From: Streptomyces longisporoflavus
GTDB lineage: Bacteria; Actinomycetota; Actinomycetes; Streptomycetales; Streptomycetaceae
Direction of reading: 5' to 3'
NCBI RefSeq assembly: GCF_014649775.1
Contig: NZ_BMTR01000006.1
Span: 397,631 to 461,630, forward strand
Length of the DNA: 64,000 bases
Shown here: positions 42,303 to 50,077 of the stretch, piece by piece
Layout: each line of letters opens with the position of its first letter
Numbering within the stretch: the first letter of the stretch is position 1
Translations under genes and position numbers: made by a program
The notes under the pieces: generated by a model
Database searches by the model: none
Told to the model about the DNA's origin: nothing
What the model saw: the letters and a program-made list of their open reading frames with translations, nothing else

Positions 42303-42316
42303 GGCGCCCGGGCGCC
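42303..42316. repeat. GC-rich perfect palindrome between convergent genes
   Basis: GGCGCCCGGGCGCC lies between the monooxygenase and methyltransferase stops, next to a GGCCGGG...CCCGGCC dyad. Together they may act as a two-way terminator. Confidence 0.45.
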
Positions 42317-42324
42317 GCGCTCCA

Positions 42325-43110
42325 TCAGGGAATGCGCGCCACGGCGGCGTAGATCCCGCTCTCCTCCTGCTTCGGCTGCGCGGTGTCCCTGAACCACTCC
42401 GGGGCCGTCACCAGGCCCGGCTCCACGATGTCGAGCCCGTCGAAGAAGCGGCTGACCCCGGCGCGGTCGCGGAAGCCGAGCTGGATGCCGCCCTTCGCGT
42501 ACTCCGCGGTGACCTGCGCGGAGAGCTCCGGGAAGATGTCGGACGAGGCGTGCGAGAGCACCAGGTGACTGCCCGTGGGCAGGGCGTCGACCAGCGTGCG
42601 CACGATGCCGTACGGGTCCTGGTCGTCGGGCAGGAAGTGCATGAGCGCGATCAGCGAGAGGGCGATCGGGCGCTCGAAATCCAGCAGGCCGCGGGCGTGA
42701 TCGAGGATCTCGAGCGGCTCGCGGACGTCCGCCTGCAGGTAGTCGGTCATCCCCTCGGGGTGACTGACGAGGAGGGCTTCCGCGTGGCGGAGCACGATGG
42801 GGTCGTTGTCGGTGTAGACGACCCGCGCCGACGGCACGATGCCCTGGACGATCTGATGCAGATTCGGCGCGGTGGGGATGCCGGTGCCGATGTCGAGGAA
42901 CTGGGTCATGCCCTGGGAGGCGAGCCAGGCGGCGGCACGGTTCATGAACTCGCGGTTCTGCCGCGCGCCTTCCTTCGCCTCGGGCGGCAGCTTCTCGCCC
43001 ACCGCCTCGTCGACGGGGTAGTTGTCCTTGCCGCCGAGCAGCCAGTCGTAGACGCGCGCGGGATGCGGGTTGCTGGTGTCGATCGTCGGCCTGGGCACAC
43101 CTGCGGTCAT
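42325..43110 (-). CDS. SAM-dependent methyltransferase (PF04672 family)
   Basis: A 261-residue member of the actinobacterial S-adenosylmethionine methyltransferase family PF04672. TIDTSNPHPARVYDWLLGGKDNYPVDEAV is its standard start, QFLDIGTGIPTAPNLHQ is the SAM-binding motif, and VYTDNDPIVLRHAEALL follows. These are numerous in Streptomyces; targets are mostly unknown. Single gene, convergent with the monooxygenase. Confidence 0.92.
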   Translation of the reverse strand: MTAGVPRPTIDTSNPHPARVYDWLLGGKDNYPVDEAVGEKLPPEAKEGARQNREFMNRAAAWLASQGMTQFLDIGTGIPTAPNLHQIVQGIVPSARVVYTDNDPIVLRHAEALLVSHPEGMTDYLQADVREPLEILDHARGLLDFERPIALSLIALMHFLPDDQDPYGIVRTLVDALPTGSHLVLSHASSDIFPELSAQVTAEYAKGGIQLGFRDRAGVSRFFDGLDIVEPGLVTAPEWFRDTAQPKQEESGIYAAVARIP

Positions 43111-43461
43111 GACGCACTCCGTTGCTGCTGAGAGACGCTCGGGAAGCCGCAGTCTGCCACAGCAACATGACCTTGGGCATGGGTTGTTGGGGCTACGGTC
43201 GACGCAGGTCGCGAAGGGTTGCGGAGGGTCGCCGCTGCCTCACGGCCGGTAGAGATCGGGCAGGAGCGCCGCTGCCGCAGCGGGCGGAACACGACGCCGT
43301 CGCGACGGTATTTCCCGGGCCCGCAGTCGGTCGCGCCTGCCGCGTTCCGCGGCGCGGCGGCACGCGGGCTGCGCGGCGGCCCCGCACCGGGTCGACGCCC
43401 GCTCCTGCGGGATCTTCATGAGCGTCGACCCGGCCCTCGCGGCGCTGGTGGGCGGCCGTGA
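43111..43461. other. Intergenic region between methyltransferase and folD
   Basis: No convincing gene in these 351 bp. Short open frames have arginine-rich shadow composition. The notable structure is a 10-bp perfect inverted repeat, GGGTCGACGC (43389-43398) and GCGTCGACCC (43422-43431), enclosing a smaller CCGC-TCCT-GCGG hairpin; it lies 31 bp after the folD stop and may end that transcript. Confidence 0.6.
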
Positions 43462-44322
43462 TCAGCCCACGCCGAGCTGCCGCGTCGCCGCCTCGACCGT
43501 CTGGGCGAGCAGCACGGCGATGGTCATCGGACCGACGCCGCCGGGGACGGGGGTGATCAGGCCCGCGCGGTCCCTGGCGGTGTCGAAGTCGACGTCGCCG
43601 ACGTTGCCCTCGTTGTAGCCGGCGTCGATCACCACGGCGCCGGGCTTGATGTCCGCGCCGGCGATGAAGCGCGGCTTGCCGACCGCGGCGATCAGGACAT
43701 CGGCCTGCCGCACGATCGAGGGCAGATCGGCGGTGCGCGAGTGGCAGTACGTGACGGTCGCGTCCCTGCCCAGGAGCAGCATGCCCGCCGGCTTGCCCAG
43801 GATGGCGCTGCGGCCCACGACCACGGCGTGCTTGCCGGTGAGGTCGACGTCGTACTCGTCGAGCAGGCGCATGATGCCGCCGGGGGTGCAGGACACGAAG
43901 CCGGGTAGGCCAAAGCCCATCGCCGCGAACGAGTGCATGGTGACGCCGTCGACGTCCTTGGCCGGTGCGATGGCCTCGAAGGCGGCGCGCTCGTCGATGT
44001 GGGGCCCCACCGGATGCTGGAGCAGGATGCCGTGCACGGTCGGGTCCTCGGAGAGAGCGGTGATCGTCTCCACCAGGCCGGCGGTGGAGACCGAGGCGGG
44101 CAGGGCCACGTGCCGTGACTCGATGCCCGCCTTCTCGCAGCGGGCGCGCTTCATGCGGACGTACGTCACCGAGGCGGGGTCCTCGCCGACCAGGACGGTC
44201 GCCAGGCAGGGGGACGACCCGGTGCGGCGGCGGATGTCCGCGGCGGTCGCGGTGGTGGTTTCGAGGATGCGGCGGGCGAGGCCGGTGCCGTCCATGAGGC
44301 GAGCTGTCTGCGTCCGGGGCAT
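43462..44322 (-). CDS. folD: Methylenetetrahydrofolate dehydrogenase/cyclohydrolase
   Basis: A 286-residue FolD that interconverts 5,10-methylene-THF and 10-formyl-THF. SVTYVRMKRARCEKAGI holds the catalytic YxxxK lysine, ILLQHPVGPHIDE replaces the usual QLPLP loop, PAKDVDGVT is conserved, and VVVGRSAILGKPAGMLLL is the NADP site; TPVPGGVGPMTIAVLL is the C-terminal signature. The ATG at 44322 has AGGAG at 44329-44333. The divergent loop suggests it is a second, specialised FolD. A ZTP riboswitch lies in its leader. Confidence 0.94.
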   Translation of the reverse strand: MPRTQTARLMDGTGLARRILETTTATAADIRRRTGSSPCLATVLVGEDPASVTYVRMKRARCEKAGIESRHVALPASVSTAGLVETITALSEDPTVHGILLQHPVGPHIDERAAFEAIAPAKDVDGVTMHSFAAMGFGLPGFVSCTPGGIMRLLDEYDVDLTGKHAVVVGRSAILGKPAGMLLLGRDATVTYCHSRTADLPSIVRQADVLIAAVGKPRFIAGADIKPGAVVIDAGYNEGNVGDVDFDTARDRAGLITPVPGGVGPMTIAVLLAQTVEAATRQLGVG

Positions 44323-44330
44323 GTGCCACT

Positions 44331-44431
44331 CCTGAGCTTCAGGGGGAATTGCCCAGGCGCGCGGCGGCGACATGATGTCAGGCCGCTCCCCGGTGGTACT
44401 CCACCTCAGCGCCAGTCACGGCCCGCCTCTC
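44331..44431 (-). ncRNA. ZTP (pfl) riboswitch upstream of folD
   Basis: Read on the minus strand, the leader contains GGCCGTGACTGGCG (44423-44410), GAGGTGGA (44407-44400), ACCGGGGAGCG (44394-44384) and CGCCTGGGCA (44358-44349), the conserved blocks of the pfl motif that senses ZTP/ZMP, in order. Downstream CCTGA-AGC-TCAGG (44343-44331) can fold and mask part of the folD ribosome site AGGAG, giving a plausible translational switch. Known pfl RNAs control folate and purine genes such as folD, purH and glyA. Confidence 0.88.
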
Positions 44432-44597
44432 ACCCTAAGGGACGGTTCGGCCCGGGAGGGCGCAGGTGCTCTGGATGTAGCTGAGCTTAACGGAAGTTCA
44501 GAACTCTTTGCTTGTCCTTTCAGGTCGGCGGCGGCAGGGTTCACTGAAGCGGCCGCAGAACACCGGATGACGACGGCCCCGACAAGGAGGGCCGACG

Positions 44598-45557
44598 ATG
44601 AACGGCGTCACCGGACGAACCCGGGCAGCGGTAAGAGTGGGCGTGCTCGCCCTCCTGTGGGGATCCACCTTCCTCTGGATCGAACTGGCCCTGGAGGGCC
44701 TGACACCCGTGCAGGTCACGCTCCTGCGCTGCGCACTCGGCGCGGCGACCCTGATGCTCCTGCTCTTCGGCACCCGCGGCCGTCTGCCCGCCGACCGTGC
44801 GACGTGGAAGCACATCTTCGTCGCCGCCTTCTTCTGCAACGCCCTGCCCTTCGGCCTCCTCAGCGTCGGACAGCAGACGGTCGACTCCGGGGTGGCGGGC
44901 GCCCTGAACGCGACGACACCGCTGTGGTCCGTCCTGATCGGCCTCGCCATCGGCACGGAGCGCGGACTGCGCCCCGTCCGTCTCGCCGGACTCCTCCTCG
45001 GTTTCGCGGGTACGTCGCTGATCTTCGCCCCGTGGCAGCAGTCGGGGATGACGAGTTGGGGCGCCCTCGCGATCCTGGGCGCCGCGGCGAGCTACGCCGT
45101 CGGTTTCGCGTACATGGGGCGCCACCTCGTCGGCAAGGGCATGCCCACCCTCTCCCTCTCCGCGGCCCAGCTCGTGGCGGCCACGGGTCTGACGGCGCTC
45201 GCCCTGCCGGTCGGCGGTACGGCGACGGTCCACGTGGCTCCCGCGACCGTGCTCGCCGTGGTCATCCTGGGGGTCTTCGCCACCGGCGTCACCTTCCACC
45301 TCACCTACCGGATCATCGCGGACGAGGGCGCCACGAACGCGGCGACGGTCGGCTATCTGCTGCCGGTGGTCTCCGTGGCCCTCGGCGCCGTCGTGCTCGG
45401 CGAGGACTTCAGCCTCCGGGTGGCCGCGGGGATGGTGGTCGTCCTGCTCGGAGTCGGTATGACGCGTCGGCAGAAGCAGCTGCCGGACCGGCGGCCGGAC
45501 CCCCAGTGTGATGTCCGAATTCCGCCAGCATCCAAGGTCGCGACACCGCACCGTTGA
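44598..45557 (+). CDS. EamA-family (DMT) transporter
   Basis: A 319-residue drug/metabolite transporter with ten predicted helices in two EamA repeats. ALLWGSTFLWIELALEGLTPVQVTLLRC is the N-terminal repeat start and LPVVSVALGAVVLGEDFSLRVAAGMVVVLLGV the end of the second. AAGGAGG lies 8 bp before the ATG. It probably exports an amino acid or metabolite. The next gene (ogt) starts 49 bp later and could be co-transcribed. An AGTTCAGAACT palindrome at 44495-44505 lies in its upstream region. Confidence 0.9.
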   Translation: MNGVTGRTRAAVRVGVLALLWGSTFLWIELALEGLTPVQVTLLRCALGAATLMLLLFGTRGRLPADRATWKHIFVAAFFCNALPFGLLSVGQQTVDSGVAGALNATTPLWSVLIGLAIGTERGLRPVRLAGLLLGFAGTSLIFAPWQQSGMTSWGALAILGAAASYAVGFAYMGRHLVGKGMPTLSLSAAQLVAATGLTALALPVGGTATVHVAPATVLAVVILGVFATGVTFHLTYRIIADEGATNAATVGYLLPVVSVALGAVVLGEDFSLRVAAGMVVVLLGVGMTRRQKQLPDRRPDPQCDVRIPPASKVATPHR

Positions 45558-45606
45558 AGCGGAAGGAAGCAAGGAGAGGCAAGGAAAAGGAAAGAGGGAG
45601 GCCGCC

Positions 45607-46110
45607 ATGACCGTCCACACGACCGTCGCCAGCCCGCTCGGCGAGCTGCTGCTGGTGGGGGAGCCGACACGGGACGGCGTCTCGCTGACGTCGCTGTCCA
45701 TGCCCGGACAGCGGAACGCCCCGGCGGTACGGACCGGCCGGCCCCGCGACCCCGAGCGCTTCACCGGCATCACACGACAACTGGCCGCCTACTTCGCCGG
45801 TGAACTCACCGCGTTCGACATCGAGTTCACCCCGGGCGGCACCGACTTCCAGCAACGCGTCTGGCAGGCACTGGAGCGGATCCCGTACGGCACGACGACC
45901 ACCTACGGCGCACTCGCCGAGCGGCTCGGCGTGGACCGAGCCCGCGTCCAGGCCCTGGGTGCCGCGATCGGCGCGAACCCGCTGCTCCTGGTGCGCCCGT
46001 GCCACCGCGTCATCGGCGCGGACGGCTCCATGCGCGGCTACGCGGGCGGCGTGGAGCGCAAGGTACGCCTCCTCACCCACGAAGGCGCCATGCAGCCCAC
46101 CCTCGTCTGA
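45607..46110 (+). CDS. ogt: Methylated-DNA-[protein]-cysteine S-methyltransferase
   Basis: A 167-residue Ogt/MGMT suicide repair protein that removes methyl groups from O6-methylguanine. FQQRVWQALERIPYGTTTTYGALAERLG is the helix-turn-helix recognition region and LLLVRPCHRVIGADG near residues 126-138 carries the methyl-acceptor cysteine in PCHRV. GGGAGG upstream fixes the ATG at 45607. It opens a run of alkylation-damage genes. Confidence 0.95.
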   Translation: MTVHTTVASPLGELLLVGEPTRDGVSLTSLSMPGQRNAPAVRTGRPRDPERFTGITRQLAAYFAGELTAFDIEFTPGGTDFQQRVWQALERIPYGTTTTYGALAERLGVDRARVQALGAAIGANPLLLVRPCHRVIGADGSMRGYAGGVERKVRLLTHEGAMQPTLV

Positions 46111-46156
46111 TCTGCCCTCCTCGCCGCACCCGCACGACCACGAAGGGCCCCCGACC

Positions 46157-46891
46157 ATGACCGACACGACGCAACCGGCACATGCCGACGCGGGCGCGCG
46201 CGTCGCCGCCGAAGATTGGGACGCGCTGACCGCCGAGCTCGACGAGCACGGTCACGCCCTCACCGGCCGGCTCCTGACCCCCGAAGCGTGCCGTGACATC
46301 GCCGCCCTGTACGACGAGACCGACCGATTCCGCTCGACCGTCGACATGGCCCGCTACCGCTTCGGCTCCGGCCAGTACCGCTACTTCACCCACGAACTGC
46401 CCGACACCGTAAGGGAGTTGCGCGAGGCCTTCTACCCCCGGCTGCTGCCCGTCGCCCGCGACTGGGCGGCGAGGCTCGGCAAGCCCGCCCCCTGGCCCGG
46501 GAGCCTGGGGGAGTGGCTGGAGATGTGCCACGCGGCCGGGCAGGCCAAGTCCGCGCAGATTCTCCTGCGGTACGGCCCCGGTGACTGGAACGCCCTGCAC
46601 CGCGACGTCTTCGGGGACATGCTCTTCCCGCTCCAGGTCGTCATCGGTCTCGACGCGCCCGGGACCGACTTCACCGGCGGCGAGTTCGTCATGACCGAGC
46701 AGCGCCCCCGCGCCCAGTCCCGCGCCTCGTCCACCACCCTGCCGCAGGGCCACGGGCTCATCTTCACCACCCGCGACCGTCCCGTCGCCTCCAAGCGCGG
46801 CTGGTCGACCGGACCGATGCGGCACGGCGTGAGCACCGTCCGCTCCGGTCGGCGGCACACGCTGGGCCTGGTCTTCCACGACGCGGCGTAA
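46157..46891 (+). CDS. 2OG-Fe(II) oxygenase
   Basis: A 244-residue Fe(II)/2-oxoglutarate dioxygenase. WNALHRDVFGDMLFPLQVVIGL provides the HxD iron motif, GPMRHGVSTVRSG the distal histidine and 2OG-binding arginine. It is not AlkB itself but lies 46 bp after ogt and two genes before an AlkB homologue, so a part in alkylation repair is a reasonable inference. The ATG at 46157 begins MTDTTQPAHADAG; the open frame upstream overlaps ogt only as shadow. Confidence 0.88.
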   Translation: MTDTTQPAHADAGARVAAEDWDALTAELDEHGHALTGRLLTPEACRDIAALYDETDRFRSTVDMARYRFGSGQYRYFTHELPDTVRELREAFYPRLLPVARDWAARLGKPAPWPGSLGEWLEMCHAAGQAKSAQILLRYGPGDWNALHRDVFGDMLFPLQVVIGLDAPGTDFTGGEFVMTEQRPRAQSRASSTTLPQGHGLIFTTRDRPVASKRGWSTGPMRHGVSTVRSGRRHTLGLVFHDAA

Positions 46892-46903
46892 GTCCTGGTC
46901 GCC

Positions 46904-46959
46904 GAGCCGCCGAGCCGCCGAGCCGCCGAGCCGCCGAGCCGCCGAGCCGCCGAGCCGCC
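46904..46959 (+). repeat. GAGCCGCC microsatellite, seven units
   Basis: Seven perfect tandem copies of the octamer GAGCCGCC start 12 bp after the 2OG oxygenase stop. An octamer repeat would shift reading frame on expansion, so it is non-coding. Likely a slippage-prone, strain-variable locus. Confidence 0.9.
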
Positions 46960-47122
46960 GGACCCGCGTACGCACCCGCTGTACGGGCCGGACGGAAGGC
47001 CGTACTCCAGCCGCACGCCGGGCGCCCCCGGCGGGCACCCCTGGCGGACACCGCCCCCGTGCGGTCTGCCTGCCCGCTCAGTACGCTCGCCGTACAGCAG
47101 ACCCAGAAAGCACCGGCACACC

Positions 47123-47686
47123 ATGAGCATCCTGAAGGACCGGGAAACCTCCCGCTCGCCCCTGATCGGCGCCGCCGATCTCGCCGCCCACGCCGACCTG
47201 CCCGCGCCCGCCGCGCACACCGAAGCCGAACTCGCCTCCCTCATCGGCCTGTTGACCCTGCCCGGGGCGCGCATCGAGACCGTCGCCGTCGGTCATAGCC
47301 GCGACACCGCGTCCCGTGCCGCCGCCGAAGCCTTCGCCGACGCCTGGACGGCCCGCGGCGGCACGGTCCTCGCCACGGTGAGCTGGCCCGAGACGGCCGC
47401 GTCCTGGCTGCGCCCCGCGCAACGCCTGACCGCGGAGCTCCCGGACGCTTGGGTCCTGGCCGCGGCGCCGCTCGGCCTCGCCCAGCTGGCCCGCCGCCTG
47501 CGCCGCTCCACCGACTGGGACCCGGCCCGCAGCTACGCCTTCGCCGGCCTCCAGGACTCCCGCATGCCCGCGCTCGCCGGGGCCGATGTGCTGCACGGCC
47601 TGCGCGGTGCCAGCGCCGACGGCGGCACCTGGGTCGTACGCCATGGCCGGCTCATCGCCCACCCGCCCGCCGAGGAGTCCGTGTGA
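47123..47686 (+). CDS. Unknown protein, half of a type 1 periplasmic-binding fold
   Basis: A 187-residue protein with no signal peptide. ETVAVGHSRDTASRAAAEAFADAWTARGGTVLATVSW followed by AWVLAAAPLGLAQLARRLRRSTDWDP and RSYAFAGLQDSRMPALAGADVLHGLRG resembles one lobe of type 1 periplasmic-binding (ABC substrate-binding) proteins, but it is cytoplasmic and too short for a transporter. It overlaps the AlkB homologue by 4 nt, so the two are translated together. Function unknown. Confidence 0.75.
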   Translation: MSILKDRETSRSPLIGAADLAAHADLPAPAAHTEAELASLIGLLTLPGARIETVAVGHSRDTASRAAAEAFADAWTARGGTVLATVSWPETAASWLRPAQRLTAELPDAWVLAAAPLGLAQLARRLRRSTDWDPARSYAFAGLQDSRMPALAGADVLHGLRGASADGGTWVVRHGRLIAHPPAEESV

Positions 47687-48342
47687 GCGCCCTGATCCCC
47701 CGCCCCACCACGGAGATCGCCCCCGGCGCCGTGCACGTACCGCAGTGGCTCACCTTGCAGCAGCAGCGCGAACTGGTCACGGCGTGCCGCGGCTGGGCCA
47801 CGGGGCCGGTGCCGATCCGCCACACCGCACTGCCGCGCGGCGGTGTCATGTCCGTGCAGACGGTGTGTGTGGGCTGGCACTGGCAGCCCTACCGCTACAC
47901 CCGTACCGCCGGTGACGTGAACGGCCGGCAGGTCGCCCCGTTCCCGGAGTGGCTGGTCGAACTGGGGCGCCGGGCGCTGACGGCCGCGTACGCGGACGCT
48001 TCGGCCGCCGCGGCCTATACGCCGGACACAGCCCTGATCAACTTTTATGACGGGCAGGCCAGAATGGGCATGCACCAGGACAAGGACGAGCGGTCGCCGG
48101 CCCCGGTCGTCTCCCTGTCCATCGGCGACACCTGTGTCTTTCGCGTGGGCAACACAGAGACCCGTACCAAGCCCTACACCGACGTCGAGCTGGCCTCCGG
48201 AGACCTGTTCGTCTTCGGCGGCCCCTCGCGCTACGTCTTCCACGGCGTGCCCAAGGTGTACGAGGGCACCGCCGACCCGGCGTGCGGTCTGGCCTCGGGC
48301 CGCCTGAACATCACGATGCGGGTCACCGGCCTGACCGGGTGA
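47683..48342 (+). CDS. alkB: AlkB-like alpha-ketoglutarate-dependent DNA dioxygenase
   Basis: A 219-residue AlkB family protein that oxidatively removes methyl groups from 1-methyladenine and 3-methylcytosine. LINFYDGQARMGMHQDKDE supplies the HxD iron ligands, GPSRYVFHGVPKV the third histidine, and SGRLNITMRVTGL the 2OG-binding arginines. The GTG at 47683 overlaps the previous stop (GTGA). It ends the alkylation-repair run and is convergent with the Sua5-like gene. Confidence 0.94.
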   Translation: MSALIPRPTTEIAPGAVHVPQWLTLQQQRELVTACRGWATGPVPIRHTALPRGGVMSVQTVCVGWHWQPYRYTRTAGDVNGRQVAPFPEWLVELGRRALTAAYADASAAAAYTPDTALINFYDGQARMGMHQDKDERSPAPVVSLSIGDTCVFRVGNTETRTKPYTDVELASGDLFVFGGPSRYVFHGVPKVYEGTADPACGLASGRLNITMRVTGLTG

Positions 48343-48355
48343 GTGACCGGGGCGG

Positions 48356-48976
48356 CTACTCGAACCGCGAGACGTCGCCCGCGCCGCGGCGCACGATCTC
48401 GGCCTCGCCGTCGGAGAAGTCGATGACCGTGGTCGGGCTCGTGCCGCAGTCGCCCGAGTCGACCACGGCGTCCACCTGGTGGTCGAGCCGCTCCTTGATC
48501 TCCCAGCCCTGGGTCAGCGGCTCCTCCTCGTCGGGCAGGAGCAGGGTGCTGGAGAGCAGCGGCTCGCCGAGCTCGGCGAGCAGTGCCTGCGTGACGACAT
48601 GGTCGGGGATGCGGACGCCGACGGTCTTCTTCTTGGGGTGCAGGAGCTGGCGCGGCACCTCCTTCGTCGCGGGCAGGATGAAGGTGTAACTGCCGGGCGT
48701 CGCCGCCTTGATCGCACGGAACACGTCGTTGTCGATGTGCACGAACTGGCCCAGCTGCGCGAAGTTCTCGCACACCAGGGTGAAGTGGTGGCGGTCGTCG
48801 AGGTTCCGGATCTTGCGGATCCGGTCGAGGCCTTCGCGGTTGCCCAGCTGGCAGCCCAGCGCGAAACAGGAGTCCGTCGGATACGCGACGAGCGCGCCGG
48901 AGCGGATGCTGTCGGCCACGGTGCTGATGCTGCGCGGCTGGGGGTTGTCGGGGTGCACGTCAAAATACTTGGCCAT
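48356..48976 (-). CDS. Sua5/YciO/YrdC family protein (L-threonylcarbamoyladenylate synthase-like)
   Basis: A 206-residue protein. LVAYPTDSCFALGCQLGNREGLDRIRKIRNLDDRHHFTLVCENFAQL matches the KPTDT/YciO region, and HPKKKTVGVRIPDHVVTQALLAELGEPLLSSTLLL is the core. It is closer to YciO than to TsaC, so synthesis of the tRNA t6A intermediate is possible but not certain; many genomes carry both. The start is ATG at 48976, followed by KYFDVHPDNPQPRSI. Confidence 0.9.
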   Translation of the reverse strand: MAKYFDVHPDNPQPRSISTVADSIRSGALVAYPTDSCFALGCQLGNREGLDRIRKIRNLDDRHHFTLVCENFAQLGQFVHIDNDVFRAIKAATPGSYTFILPATKEVPRQLLHPKKKTVGVRIPDHVVTQALLAELGEPLLSSTLLLPDEEEPLTQGWEIKERLDHQVDAVVDSGDCGTSPTTVIDFSDGEAEIVRRGAGDVSRFE

Positions 48977-49056
48977 CCGCCGAGCGTACGTGATCGCCTC
49001 AGCGGTCCCCGGCTTCCCCGGGGCGCGCACCCGGGCCGCCCGCCCGGTGCGGGCCG

Positions 49057-49815
49057 CTAGTCGTCGTCGACGACGGTGATCAGCGCGAGCGTGATGTTGT
49101 CGGGGCCGCCGGCGTCGATGGCGGCTCTCCACAGCTCGAAGACCGCGCGGCCGCCGTCGTGGGCCGTCAGCAGCTCGTCGAGGGTTTCCTCGGGCACGGG
49201 GTCGGTCAGACCGTCCGTGCACACAAGGAAACGTTCACCCCCGACGAGCGGCACCGTGCTGACGTGCGGGGTGACCGCGCTGAACCGGAGCGCGCCGCCG
49301 AGTGCCTGCGTGACGATCGACGTGGTGCGCCGGCCCGGCGCGGGCGGCGGGCTGTCGTCCACGCTCACCTGGCGCAGCGTGCCCGGGGCGCCGGGGCGGC
49401 TGACGTCGAGCACGCGGCTGTCGCCGACGTTGAACACGATCAGCTCGGAGCCGAGGACCACGACCCCCGCGACCGTGGTGCCCATGGTGGCCAGCTCCGG
49501 ATCGTGCTCGGCGGCGTCGTACACGGCGTGATTGCAGGCGTTGAGCGCGTCGCGAACGGCCTGCTCGCTGTCCAGCAGCGGCCCGAGCGACGCGAGGCGC
49601 CGCGCGACGAGGCCGCTGGCCACCTCGCCGCCGGGCTGGCCGCCGATGCCGTCGGCGACCGCGACGACGAGGGGATTGCCGAGCGGGAAACCCAGGGTCT
49701 GCGGGTTCTCGCTCGTGGTCCCGCACAGTGTCCACGGGCCGACGGCCAGGCTGTCCTCGTTCTGATCGCGTACGAGCCCGGGGTGGCTCAGCGCGGTGAC
49801 TGTGGTGTACGGCAT
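49057..49815 (-). CDS. PP2C-family serine/threonine phosphatase
   Basis: A 252-residue PPM/PP2C phosphatase similar to PstP. LSHPGLVRDQNEDSL, VVAVADGIGGQPGGEVASGLV, NVGDSRV and GGPDNITLALITVVD are the metal-binding aspartate motifs in order. No membrane helix, so it is soluble. It probably reverses Ser/Thr kinase signalling, but no kinase adjoins. The ATG at 49815 gives MPYTTVTALSHPG; the upstream extension is unlikely. Confidence 0.92.
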   Translation of the reverse strand: MPYTTVTALSHPGLVRDQNEDSLAVGPWTLCGTTSENPQTLGFPLGNPLVVAVADGIGGQPGGEVASGLVARRLASLGPLLDSEQAVRDALNACNHAVYDAAEHDPELATMGTTVAGVVVLGSELIVFNVGDSRVLDVSRPGAPGTLRQVSVDDSPPPAPGRRTTSIVTQALGGALRFSAVTPHVSTVPLVGGERFLVCTDGLTDPVPEETLDELLTAHDGGRAVFELWRAAIDAGGPDNITLALITVVDDD

Positions 49816-50077
49816 CCTGGTCCGCCTCTCCGCAACGGCAGGCGTATCTCGCACCACCATTGTCGCGCCGCGAGCCGCCCGCGGCTCAGTTGCTGCCCGT
49901 GGTCACCCTCTGCCGGGCGGTGACCGGGCGTGCCATGGTGGGGGATCGGCTGGTCTGGACCAGTCTTCGGTCGCGGTGAGGAGCGTACGCATGCGCGGTA
50001 CAACGGTCTTGCCCGGTGAGGGGAACAGCGGATTACCCGGCGGTGAAGGCATGCCGACCCATCGCCTGGAGGTGCCC

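Noticed and set aside
41243..43180. Minus-strand ORF joining the monooxygenase and methyltransferase regions
   Set aside because: It is the +1 shadow of the methyltransferase and the antisense of the monooxygenase.
43193..44329. Second frame over folD extending into the intergenic gap
   Set aside because: Arg/His/Pro-rich shadow of folD in the next frame; the FolD frame has all motifs.
44495..44505. AGTTCAGAACT palindrome as a LexA site
   Set aside because: LexA boxes in actinobacteria read GAAC-N4-GTTC; this has the opposite order and a single-base centre.
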